Part shown: positions 17,053 to 25,185 of the stretch, one piece after another
Layout of the letters: each line of letters opens with the position of its first letter
Numbering within the stretch: the stretch's first letter is position 1
Source: an uncultured Myxococcales bacterium
GTDB taxonomy: Bacteria > Myxococcota_A > UBA9042 > DTJE01
DNA: 51,016 nucleotides
Direction of reading: 5' to 3'
NCBI GenBank assembly: GCA_903847405.1
Contig: CAINDP010000216.1
Span: 1 to 51,016, forward strand
The notes under the pieces: model-generated
The model's database searches: none
Told to the model about the DNA's origin: nothing
What the model saw: the letters and a program-made list of their open reading frames with translations, nothing else
Position numbers and translations under genes: made by a program

Positions 17053-17616
17053 ATGCGCACACCGGTCATCGTCGTCACCCTCGGGTTGTTCGGGGTCTGC
17101 GGGTGCTCGTGGAGCCTGGGCCGCGACATGGCGCGGGAAATCCTGCAGAAGCGCGAAATCAAGGACGGCGTGATCGAGTGCTCCTGGACCGCCCCACGGC
17201 AGGCCGCGAAGGACGCCTGGGCGTTCAACTCCTTCGACGAGTCGGAAACGGCCTGCGCGGGCCAGTTGAAGGACGCGGGCCTCGTGACGCTGGGCGGCTG
17301 CCTGAAGGAAGGCTGTCCCGGGGGATGCTGCAGCCGCGAAATCCTGGCGGCGGGAAAGGCGCGGTTCGAGGCGCCCGACGGGGGCCTGAAGTTCCGGTGC
17401 GGATCGATCGCCCTGGCGGAAATCAACAAGATCACGACGGGCGGGGACCAGGCCGCCGTCACCTACGCCAGCCAGACCGAACTGGACGAGCCCTTCCTGT
17501 CGCGCCTGCCCGCCTGCCGGCTGGGCAAGCCGGTCGCGGGCCGCCAGACCCTGGAACGCGCGATGAAGCGGGACTCCGTCACCGGGACCTGGGACTGCCT
17601 CAACTGCACCCACTGA
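17053..17616 (+). CDS. Small Cys-rich lipoprotein, 187 aa
   Basis: The product begins MRTPVIVVTLGLFGVCGCSW, a short hydrophobic leader ending in a cysteine that looks like a lipobox (VCGC; the Cys before Gly is atypical). The mature part has several cysteines (ECSW, GGCLKEGCPGGCCS, FRCGS, WDCLNCTH) and no recognised domain. The frame is open upstream to 16969, but ATG 17053 has a GGAGG site 8 bp away and is the only start giving a signal sequence. It has its own promoter-like sequence and ends 31 bp from the convergent spermidine-synthase-like gene. Confidence 0.7.
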   Translation: MRTPVIVVTLGLFGVCGCSWSLGRDMAREILQKREIKDGVIECSWTAPRQAAKDAWAFNSFDESETACAGQLKDAGLVTLGGCLKEGCPGGCCSREILAAGKARFEAPDGGLKFRCGSIALAEINKITTGGDQAAVTYASQTELDEPFLSRLPACRLGKPVAGRQTLERAMKRDSVTGTWDCLNCTH

Positions 17617-17647
17617 TCGGACCGCCGCCGCCCCCCGCCGACCGCCG

Positions 17648-19783
17648 TCACGGCGATGCGACGCCCCGCGTCCGGACCACGATCCAGGCCAGCAGCGACA
17701 CGATCAGCAACCCGGTCATCACCGCGACGTGCGTGAAGCCGTGGCTGAGCAACTGCCCGTTGAAGAGGAAGCCGCCGGCGACGCAACCCAGGGCGTCGAT
17801 GGCATAGGCGCTGCGCCGGTCGGCCTTCGGATACAGGTGGATCAGCAGCGGCCAGAAGTACCCGCAGCAGATCCCCAGCACCAGCGTCAGCAAGGCGGCC
17901 TGCGGCGCGCTGACCCCGCCCCGCGCGACCAGGGCCAGGGTGGCCAGGCCCACGCCCGACAACAGGGCGGCCACCAGCAGCGCCAGGCGGGTCGACTGCC
18001 GGCGCATCCACAGGAACACGAGGTTCGACACGACGCCCCCGGCGGTGAAGACCGCCGTCATCAGCACCATCCCGTACGCCGGCCCCTCGAACAGGCGCGC
18101 GTTCTTCATCACGACCACGAACTCGGCGCAGACGAACACCACGCCCAGCAGGGCAAAGGCGAATTCCGAATACCCCGGGGCGGGCGTGTTCCGGCGCCTT
18201 CTGCGCCGCCGGACCAGCAGTGCCGCGGCGCCGCAGGCCAGCAGCACCAGGATCGTCAGGAAGTCGCCCATCGGGCCGAATTCCATCTGGATCAACGGCA
18301 GGTCGTCGGTACCGGCCCGGGTCGGATCCCGGGGCGGCGTGTCCACCGGAACCATCGACGGCAGGGAACGAATGTGGTCCGCGGCCTGCTTCAGCGCCGC
18401 GGGATCCTTCGACGCCACGATGAAGAACAGCGCCAGGCCCATCATCGGACGGTCGGGCACGACGTACCAGAACAGCGAGTAGTGGGCCTCGTCGGGCATG
18501 GCGTTCAGGAACGGCGTGACGTAGTCCACCGCGGGGAATCCCCCGAGGTCGATCGTCAGGACCCCAGTGGGGGACAGCCGGTCGAACACCGACTGCATCC
18601 CCTCGCGGGTGAACACGTAGTTTTCGATCGACACCAGGCTCATCGGCGTGAAGAACAGCCCGTTGTCCAGGCCGTCCAGGAAGATCAGGTCGAACTGGCG
18701 ACGGTCCCGGTCCAGGAACAGCCGGCCCTCCGACGTGACGACCTCGACCTCGGGCCGGTTCAGGGCGAACCCGCTGAAGTGGGCGTACTCGTCCACGGAA
18801 CGCCCGGCCACGACCGGATCGACCTCGACGGACACCGCGTGTTCCAGGCGGTCCTGGTAGAACGTGATGTAGCTCAAGGCCGTCCCCAGGCTGCCCCCGA
18901 TCACCAGCACCTGGCGCTTGCCCGTGGCGATGGACTTGAAGATCTGCCGGACCTGCAGGTGGGCCTTCGCGGGCGTGTCGCACGTGTAGTACAGGAACAC
19001 GTTGTTGTGCACGCCGGCGATGCAGTGCCCGTCGTCGAACGACAGGAAGTCCAGCTTGTAGTAGGGCGACCACGTGGAATCCAGGACCTCGTAGTCGTTC
19101 TGGGACCAGGTAAAGAACAGCTTCGGCGCAAAGAACGAAAACGTCAGGATCCCGACGCCGCACGCCAGCAGGATCGCCGCCCGGATCGGCCGCCGGCGCA
19201 CCAGGAACATCAGCAGGACGACCAGGCCCACGAACACGCCCGTGGCCGGCCCGCCCAGGCGCGTCACCGTCAGCAGCCCCAGGGGCCCCCCGATCAGGAA
19301 CCCGACCATGTGGATCGCGTAGGTCCAGTGGGGGTTCGACGCCCGGTGGTAGCAGTCGGCAAAGTAGTACCCCGGCAGGGCGAACAGCATCGGGAACAGG
19401 ACGAAGAACAGGACCTCGCCCGCCAGGTGCAGCCCCAGGTTTCGCGGAGTGTTCAGCGAAAACCCGTTGCTGGGCACCAGGTAGCTGGAACTGAGGTTCA
19501 GGTTGAAGGCCATGCACAGGAAGAACACCAGCAGGGCCAGGAACGCCGCCGACTCCCAGGCGCGGACCCGGCTGCGCGCGTACCGCCCGTGGAACATCGC
19601 CCCGGCCGCCACGCCGCCCATGGCCAGCGTCATCATCACCGGCGACAGCATGTTCCAGGCCTGCTTCGCGCCGATGACCCGCAGCAGGACGTACAGGAAG
19701 TAGCTGATGACGAAGCCCGTCGCCAGGGCGCCCAGGCCGATCCGCAGCCGCGCCCAGGGGGCCTGTGTCACGGGTGTGTCCAC
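17648..19783 (-). CDS. Membrane-embedded spermidine-synthase-like protein
   Basis: The 711-aa protein has about six N-terminal membrane segments, then a Rossmann aminopropyl/methyl-transferase-like domain (about residues 220-460), then about seven more membrane segments. The Rossmann part shows RQVLVIGGSLGTALSY and AVSVEVDP, then LIFLDGLDNG and GVLTIDLGG. In true spermidine synthases the first loop is GGGDG and the catalytic loop is D(S/T)xDP. Here they are GGSLG and DGLDNG, so polyamine synthesis is doubtful. Such fused proteins are common but uncharacterised. It lies 27 bp downstream of the five-haem cytochrome gene and is probably co-transcribed. Confidence 0.75.
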   Translation of the reverse strand: MDTPVTQAPWARLRIGLGALATGFVISYFLYVLLRVIGAKQAWNMLSPVMMTLAMGGVAAGAMFHGRYARSRVRAWESAAFLALLVFFLCMAFNLNLSSSYLVPSNGFSLNTPRNLGLHLAGEVLFFVLFPMLFALPGYYFADCYHRASNPHWTYAIHMVGFLIGGPLGLLTVTRLGGPATGVFVGLVVLLMFLVRRRPIRAAILLACGVGILTFSFFAPKLFFTWSQNDYEVLDSTWSPYYKLDFLSFDDGHCIAGVHNNVFLYYTCDTPAKAHLQVRQIFKSIATGKRQVLVIGGSLGTALSYITFYQDRLEHAVSVEVDPVVAGRSVDEYAHFSGFALNRPEVEVVTSEGRLFLDRDRRQFDLIFLDGLDNGLFFTPMSLVSIENYVFTREGMQSVFDRLSPTGVLTIDLGGFPAVDYVTPFLNAMPDEAHYSLFWYVVPDRPMMGLALFFIVASKDPAALKQAADHIRSLPSMVPVDTPPRDPTRAGTDDLPLIQMEFGPMGDFLTILVLLACGAAALLVRRRRRRRNTPAPGYSEFAFALLGVVFVCAEFVVVMKNARLFEGPAYGMVLMTAVFTAGGVVSNLVFLWMRRQSTRLALLVAALLSGVGLATLALVARGGVSAPQAALLTLVLGICCGYFWPLLIHLYPKADRRSAYAIDALGCVAGGFLFNGQLLSHGFTHVAVMTGLLIVSLLAWIVVRTRGVASP

Positions 19784-19810
19784 GCTGTCCTTCCGCGGCC
19801 GGCGGCCGCG

Positions 19811-21919
19811 TCAATAGCCCACGTCCGGCGGGTACACCGTGCCCGTCGTGTCGATCGGGATGGTTGCCGCCGCCTCCCCGGGCACGATGTCCGGCGACAC
19901 GCGGACGCCCTTCCCGTAGGCATAGTCCAGGAAATCCTGGTCCAGTTTCCGATACATCCAGCGCGCGACCACCCGGATCTCCTTCGTCGAATCGGGGGGG
20001 ATCGCGCAGACGACCGGATCGGTGATTTCGACCTTGTTCGCGATCTGGCGCTCGTACACCTTGTTCTGGACCTGCCAGACCCGGTTGCGGGTGATCACCT
20101 GCCCGTCCAGCCCGATCATGTGCCCCCCCAGGTTCGGGGTGTCCTGGGGGACGGGCCCGCCCGGCGTGGCCTGACCCTGGGAACAGATGACCCGATCCTG
20201 CTCGTCCCGCACGGTCACGTCCAGCCAGGCCCGGGCCAGGTCCAGCGATCCGGCCGGGAACGCGTGGCCCAGGCCGGTGTTCGTCGTCACCACGTGCAGG
20301 GTGAAGGGCCGTCCGGGCTGCGGCGGGACGTTGTAGTAGAAGGTCACCATGATCCACGGCACCCTCTCGATCGGCGTGTCCAGGGTGGGGCGGACCTTCC
20401 ACAGCGTTTCCCACCCGTCCAGGGAGGGAACGATCCGGCCCTCCGCCCAGCGACGCACGACGTCGGCGGTCTTCTCGTCCCCGGTCAGCGTGAAGGGGCC
20501 GACGTTCGATCCGGCGAACAGGTGGCTTTTCTTGTCGGTCGGGCCTCCGTACACGCGTTGCGGCTGCATGTGGCACCGGATGCAGGTCGGGTTCCGCAGG
20601 CCCGGCGGCGTGACCACCGGCATCTGGAGGTGGTGGCACGCGGTGCAGAAGGCGTCCTCGCTGTGGAAGGGCTTCTTGAAGGCGCGCCGGTGCCCCGCGG
20701 CGTTCAGCCGGATCAACAGGCGATCCGTTTCGTCGACCTTCCCGTCGTCGCCCGGGAAGAGGCCCAGGTGCCCCCAGGGCGGCGACACTTCCAGCCACGA
20801 GCGCCTGCGATCCTCCGGATCCAGCCCGGCGTCCTGGATGCTGTGGCAGAAGACGCACGAAAACGTGTTGCGGGTCTTGTAGTAGTCCACGTCCTTGCGC
20901 GCGTCCAGGGTGGCCACCGGGTAGTGGCACCCGGCGCAGATGATCTGGTTGCGCGCGCCGACCTCGGTCGCCATGTCCTCCAGGTTCTTCTGGAAATACT
21001 GGGGGCGCAGCGTGACGTTGTGGATGGACCGCAGGTGCTCTTCCAGGATTTCCTTGTGGCACCCGTCCGTGTTGCCGCAGCCGGCGGTCACGTCCAGGCG
21101 GTCCAGGTCGGGCGTCGCCACCGGCGAGGTCGGGGGCCAGGCCTGCTCCGACGCGGGCCGCCGCTCCATCGGCACCGTGTTCAGCGGAAGGGTCCACGTC
21201 GCCGACGGTCCCAGCCAGGCCAGGACGGCCACGATTCCCAGGCCGGCGCAGGTCAGCGTCAGTCCCAGGCGGGCGGGGCGCCGGCCCAGCACCGAGCCGC
21301 CGGGTTCCCGGACGCGGCCCCGGCGCAGCACCAGCAGGTGCAGCAGGTAGATCGCGACCAGGGCGTACGCCGACCAGCGGTGCACCGCCATCACGGTGAC
21401 GATGTTCCGGTCCTGGAAGAACAGCAGCGGGATCCACCCGGTCGCAGCGACCGGCAGCCAGATCCCCCAGATCAGGATGCCCGTCAGGGAAGCGCGCCGG
21501 TCCCCGGCCGATCCGTCCCCCGTCTCGAGGGCCTGTCGAAGGCGCAGCAGGACGGACGCGACCAGCACCAGGCCGCCGAACACCAGCCAGGCGGTCGAGT
21601 CCATCCACGTCGGCAGCAATCCCACCGACAGCGTGAAGGCGGCCGCGATCGCGCCGGGAATGACGCCCAGGTTCCACCAGGAACGCAGCCCGCGTTCGGC
21701 ACGAAGGTTCCTGATGGTGAACCACAGGACCCAGGCGGTCGCCACGACGGCCACCACCGGGTGCACCGCCAGGACCACCTTCAGCAGCGGGCTCCAACTG
21801 TCGTCCAGGAGCACCCAGAAGCCGGTGCCGACGGAAAGGAAGACGAGGAGGCTGCCCCAGGCGCTCATGACCGGCGTCCGGGGCTGGGCACCAGGTGCCT
21901 CGTCACGTCCCGGAGTCAT
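19811..21919 (-). CDS. Membrane-anchored five-haem cytochrome c
   Basis: The 702-aa protein has seven or so N-terminal hydrophobic segments with histidines in membrane positions (for example TVMAVHRWSAY and IYLLHLLVL). A periplasmic c-type haem domain follows, with CX5CH at 281-288 and four CXXCH sites at about 328, 355, 425 and 446. The C-terminal beta domain has NTGLGHAFPAG, known from other multiheme cytochromes. It probably takes electrons from the membrane to periplasmic acceptors. ATG 21919 has GGAGGAGC 8 bp upstream, preferred over the in-frame GTG at 21967. It is paralogous to the cytochrome at 30128. Confidence 0.85.
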   Translation of the reverse strand: MTPGRDEAPGAQPRTPVMSAWGSLLVFLSVGTGFWVLLDDSWSPLLKVVLAVHPVVAVVATAWVLWFTIRNLRAERGLRSWWNLGVIPGAIAAAFTLSVGLLPTWMDSTAWLVFGGLVLVASVLLRLRQALETGDGSAGDRRASLTGILIWGIWLPVAATGWIPLLFFQDRNIVTVMAVHRWSAYALVAIYLLHLLVLRRGRVREPGGSVLGRRPARLGLTLTCAGLGIVAVLAWLGPSATWTLPLNTVPMERRPASEQAWPPTSPVATPDLDRLDVTAGCGNTDGCHKEILEEHLRSIHNVTLRPQYFQKNLEDMATEVGARNQIICAGCHYPVATLDARKDVDYYKTRNTFSCVFCHSIQDAGLDPEDRRRSWLEVSPPWGHLGLFPGDDGKVDETDRLLIRLNAAGHRRAFKKPFHSEDAFCTACHHLQMPVVTPPGLRNPTCIRCHMQPQRVYGGPTDKKSHLFAGSNVGPFTLTGDEKTADVVRRWAEGRIVPSLDGWETLWKVRPTLDTPIERVPWIMVTFYYNVPPQPGRPFTLHVVTTNTGLGHAFPAGSLDLARAWLDVTVRDEQDRVICSQGQATPGGPVPQDTPNLGGHMIGLDGQVITRNRVWQVQNKVYERQIANKVEITDPVVCAIPPDSTKEIRVVARWMYRKLDQDFLDYAYGKGVRVSPDIVPGEAAATIPIDTTGTVYPPDVGY

Positions 21920-21945
21920 TCCGCGGTGCTCCTCCAACGCGGGGT

Positions 21946-21974
21946 AGTATCCGGTCTGCGCGGGCACCGGTCAA
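21946..21974 (-). promoter_or_regulatory. Putative promoter of the cytochrome operon
   Basis: On the minus strand: TTGACC (21974-21969), 17 bp, GATACT (21951-21946). The predicted leader is only about 20 nt and holds the GGAGGAGC site of the gene starting at 21919. Confidence 0.5.
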
Positions 21975-22068
21975 GGCAGGGCGGGCACCGGCAGCCGGGT
22001 GTCCCGGAGCCCCCGGGGTGCTCTTGCGTCCGGGCACAGACGGGGCGCGCCCGGGCACCCCCGCACAC

Positions 22069-22098
22069 TTGACACCTCGCGCCGGCACTCGTTACAGT
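22069..22098 (+). promoter_or_regulatory. Putative promoter of the radical SAM gene at 22122
   Basis: TTGACA (22069-22074), an 18-bp spacer, TACAGT (22093-22098), leaving a leader of under 20 nt before the ATG at 22122. Confidence 0.5.
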
Positions 22099-22121
22099 CC
22101 GCCGACGGCACGGTGGAAACC

Positions 22122-23588
22122 ATGGGCATCAAGGGCTTCGTGCGACGGGGCGAACAGTCGATCCAGCGGATCGCCCTCGTGTACCTTCCCGCGTCGGAAG
22201 ACTATCCGTTCTCGTTCATGCCGGAGCACTTCCAGAAGCGGCCCGGGCTGGGGTTGCGGTACCTCGTCGCGGCGCTGAAGGCGAACGGCTACCAGGTGGA
22301 CCTCTTCGACTGCCTGTTCGACTCGACCCGCGCCCGCGGCCTGGCCGGGGAACTGAACGCCGGCCGGTACGACCTGATCGGGTTCAGCGCGACGCACGCC
22401 TCGATCGGGCGCGTCGGCAGCGTGGTTTCGGGACTGGATCGCGCGTTCTACGCGGGCCGCCTGATCGTGGGGGGGCCGGCGTCCTCGCAACTGGACCAGG
22501 TGTTCGCCGCCGGTGCGGACGTTGCGGTGATCGGCGAGGCCGACGAAACGATCGTGTCGCTGGTCCGGGCCTACGAGGGTCACACCGGGTTCGACGAGGT
22601 CCGGGGCATCGCCTTCCACGACGAATCCGGCGCCCAGGTGGCGACGCCGCCGGCCACGATCGTCCCGCCCGACCAGATTCCCATGCCCGACTGGTCGGAC
22701 TTCGACCCGAAGTCCGGGGACCTGCTGGAAATCGCGATGCGGCGCCCCTACTACGTCGTGATGGCGTCCCGGGGCTGCCCCTTCCATTGCGCCTACTGCG
22801 TGACGTGGAAGTACTGGAACGGCAAGTACCGCGGACGTCCCGTCGAACAGGTCCTGGACGAGGTCGAGTTCCTGGTCCGCACCCAGGGCGCCCGGTACAT
22901 CCGCTTCCTGGACGACGTCTTCGCCCTGCGCATGGACTGGCTGGAAGCCTTCTGCGAGGGCCTCCACCAGCGGGATCTGCAGATCAAGTTCGGCATCACG
23001 CTGCACCCGTTGACCTTCGGCAAGGATCGCCAGCGGGCGTTCGAACTGCTGAAGGAAGCGGGCTGCGAAGTGGTGAACTACGGCGCGCAGTCGTCGGACC
23101 CGACCGTCCTGAAGACGATCGGGCGCTCCCCGGACGAGCCCGACGCCCTGCGGGAAGCCATCCCCCTGGCGAACTCCATGGGGTTCGCGACGGTCCTGAC
23201 GTACATCTTCGGCCTTCCCGGCGACACCCGGGAAACCATCCAGGCGAACGTCGACTTCGTGGCCTCGGTCCGCCCGACCCTCGTGGACTTCCATCCCCTG
23301 GACTACCTCCCCGGCAGCGTGCTGGTCGATTCGATGCCGGTCGAGGGCCGCAGCACCCTGACCCCGGCCGAACTGTCGGACCTGTGTCGCGGGGCGTTCG
23401 TGCAGTACTACGGGCGGCGCGGCGGCGCCTTCAGGGCGGCCTGGTTCATCCTGCGGAACAACCCCGTGTGGCTGGCCTACGCGTCCCGGACGGCCGTGGA
23501 CCTCATGGGCCTGGCGACGCGGCGCGCGGCATCGAAACTGGTCGCAAGGCCTCGGGGTTCCGGGAAGGAACCGGACGCCCGCGCCTGA
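22122..23588 (+). CDS. B12-binding-domain radical SAM protein
   Basis: The 488-aa protein has an N-terminal cobalamin-type Rossmann domain (YLVAALKANGYQVDLFDC, LIVGGPASSQL, VIGEADET) and then the radical SAM motif CPFHCAYC (Cys 219, 223, 226). FLDDVFA, NYGAQSS and IFGLPGDTRETI blocks follow, and the C-terminal part is helical and basic. There is no visible DxHxxG cobalamin motif. ATG 22122 is chosen because it sits just downstream of a promoter-like sequence; the site GGTGG is weak. It is a single-gene unit. Its 3' end overlaps the convergent radical SAM gene by 86 bp. The substrate is unknown. Confidence 0.85.
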   Translation: MGIKGFVRRGEQSIQRIALVYLPASEDYPFSFMPEHFQKRPGLGLRYLVAALKANGYQVDLFDCLFDSTRARGLAGELNAGRYDLIGFSATHASIGRVGSVVSGLDRAFYAGRLIVGGPASSQLDQVFAAGADVAVIGEADETIVSLVRAYEGHTGFDEVRGIAFHDESGAQVATPPATIVPPDQIPMPDWSDFDPKSGDLLEIAMRRPYYVVMASRGCPFHCAYCVTWKYWNGKYRGRPVEQVLDEVEFLVRTQGARYIRFLDDVFALRMDWLEAFCEGLHQRDLQIKFGITLHPLTFGKDRQRAFELLKEAGCEVVNYGAQSSDPTVLKTIGRSPDEPDALREAIPLANSMGFATVLTYIFGLPGDTRETIQANVDFVASVRPTLVDFHPLDYLPGSVLVDSMPVEGRSTLTPAELSDLCRGAFVQYYGRRGGAFRAAWFILRNNPVWLAYASRTAVDLMGLATRRAASKLVARPRGSGKEPDARA

Positions 23589-25029
23589 GCCGGCCCGCCC
23601 CGACCATCGATCGCAGCCCGCCCAGCAGCATCTGCCATGCCGTCACCAGCAGCACCAGCGGCCGGACCATCCGCAGGGCCGACAGCCAGCGGCTGGGCCT
23701 GCGATAGAAGCGCCAGTAGGCGATCCGCTGGAAGCGATCCAGTTCCGCCCGCGGCACGCGGATCAACTCCAGCGCCGCCCCGGTGTGCTTGTCGAAGTCG
23801 TCGGGATCCTCGCTGAGCAGGCGCAGGCCCCCCAGCCCCCGTCGGGCCATCCGCAGGACCTCCGTCCCCGGGAAGGGGGCCAGGCGCGCGAATCCGGCCA
23901 TGTCCGCGTTCACCTTCAGCGAATGTTCGATCGTCCGGGCCAGGGATTCCGGCGTTTCCCCGGGCAGCCCCAGGATGAAGTTGGTGTCCGTCAGCAGGCC
24001 GGCCTCGCGCGCCACGCGGACCGCCTGGATCCCCTGTTCCAGGGTCGTCTGCTTGTGCATCCGGTCCAGCATCCCGGCGTCGCCGGACTCGATGCCCAGC
24101 GACACGACACGGCAGCCGGCGCGGCGCAGGGCGACCGCGACTTCGGGGGTCACCTGGTCCACCCGGCTCTGGCACGACCACCGCACGCGACGGTCCAGCC
24201 CCTCCCGGAGGAGGGCGTCGCAGAACTCCAGGACATGGTTGCGGTCCGCCAGGAACGATTCGTTCAGGATCACGAACTCGCGGATCCCCAGGACGTTCAC
24301 GTCGTGGCGCAGTTCCTCCAGGACGTTGGGGATCGATCGCAGGCGCTGCGTCGTTCCCGTCCCGCGGAAGCAGAACGAGCACCGGAAGGCGCAGCCCCGG
24401 CCGGTCGCCAGGGGCACGGCACGGCGGGCGCGATCCGTGACGTGGTAGACACCCGAGTAGCGGTCCAGATCCACCAGGTCCCACGCCGGGAACCCGATGG
24501 CGTCCAGCTCCTCGATTTCGGGGCGCGGCGGCGCCAGGACCACCCTCCCCTCCCGGCGCCCGCAGACGCCGGGGATCGCGGTCACGTCCGCGTCCGGCCC
24601 CCCCCGATGGTAGGCCTCCAGCAGGTCCGCGAACGTCCGTTCCCCCTCGGCGACCACGGCCGCGTCCAGGGACGGGTATGCGTCCAGGGTCTCGACGGGC
24701 ACCGCGGTCGCGTGGGTTCCCCCGACGATCACCCGGATCTCCGGCCGATCGGCCTTCAACCGGGTCGCGACGCGGGACACCATCTTGACGCTTTGCGTGT
24801 ACGCGGTGAACGCCACCACGTCCGGACGGAACGCCCGCAACCGCTCCAGCAGGTCCGCCTCGGTCATGCGCTCCGCCGCGCAGTCGACGGCCAGGAGGTC
24901 GGTCGCCGAACGCTGCACGTTTCCGGCCACATACGCCAGGCCCAGGTGCGGGATCGATCCACGCCCGGCCCCCCGGGGACCGTCCCGGAGGATCGAAGGT
25001 GCAACGAGGGCAAGCCTCGATCGCCGCAT
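23503..25029 (-). CDS. B12-binding-domain radical SAM protein
   Basis: The 508-aa protein starts MRRSRLALVAPSILRDG. The N-terminal domain has VGGTHATAVP and GERTFADLL, and the Fe-S motif is CAFRCSFC (Cys 213, 217, 220). Later blocks are SLGIESGDAGML, FILGLPGETPESL and APFPGTEV. The tail has WRFYRRPSRW followed by a hydrophobic stretch (PLVLLVTAWQMLLGGL) that may touch the membrane, as in BchE-like enzymes. ATG 25029 is chosen from several in-frame starts because the promoter at 25054-25083 lies just upstream of it. It is divergent from the gene at 25186. Confidence 0.85.
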   Translation of the reverse strand: MRRSRLALVAPSILRDGPRGAGRGSIPHLGLAYVAGNVQRSATDLLAVDCAAERMTEADLLERLRAFRPDVVAFTAYTQSVKMVSRVATRLKADRPEIRVIVGGTHATAVPVETLDAYPSLDAAVVAEGERTFADLLEAYHRGGPDADVTAIPGVCGRREGRVVLAPPRPEIEELDAIGFPAWDLVDLDRYSGVYHVTDRARRAVPLATGRGCAFRCSFCFRGTGTTQRLRSIPNVLEELRHDVNVLGIREFVILNESFLADRNHVLEFCDALLREGLDRRVRWSCQSRVDQVTPEVAVALRRAGCRVVSLGIESGDAGMLDRMHKQTTLEQGIQAVRVAREAGLLTDTNFILGLPGETPESLARTIEHSLKVNADMAGFARLAPFPGTEVLRMARRGLGGLRLLSEDPDDFDKHTGAALELIRVPRAELDRFQRIAYWRFYRRPSRWLSALRMVRPLVLLVTAWQMLLGGLRSMVGAGRLRRGRPVPSRNPEALRPVSMPRAASPGP

Positions 25030-25053
25030 GCTGGTTCCGCCTGTTAGGCGGCG

Positions 25054-25083
25054 ATGATAGGACTTCGCGACAGCCTCGGTCAA
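25054..25083 (-). promoter_or_regulatory. Promoter of the radical SAM gene at 25029
   Basis: On the minus strand: TTGACC (25083-25078), 18 bp, TATCAT (25059-25054). This is one of the best sigma70-like matches in the window, with about 18 nt of leader. Confidence 0.6.
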
Positions 25084-25105
25084 CTGCGCGTTTCCGCGCC
25101 ATTGC

Positions 25106-25134
25106 TTGACCCGATCGGGCCGATCCTGGATCAT
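25106..25134 (+). promoter_or_regulatory. Putative promoter of the radical SAM gene at 25186
   Basis: TTGACC (25106-25111), 17 bp, GATCAT (25129-25134). It sits 22 bp from the divergent -35 at 25078-25083, so the two promoters are back to back and could share control. Confidence 0.45.
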
Positions 25135-25185
25135 GCCCTGCGGTTTTTGCCGTCCCTGCCCGCGAGGGCTTCAGGAGGTCCGGGC

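Noticed and set aside
17648-19783. Polyamine biosynthesis locus
   Set aside because: Key loops of spermidine synthase are altered and no decarboxylase or agmatinase gene is nearby.
17729-22072. A 1447-codon plus-strand open frame opposite the cytochrome and spermidine-synthase-like genes
   Set aside because: It is antisense to two genes with clear motifs, has low-complexity Arg/Gln/His/Pro composition, and arises because high GC makes stops rare.
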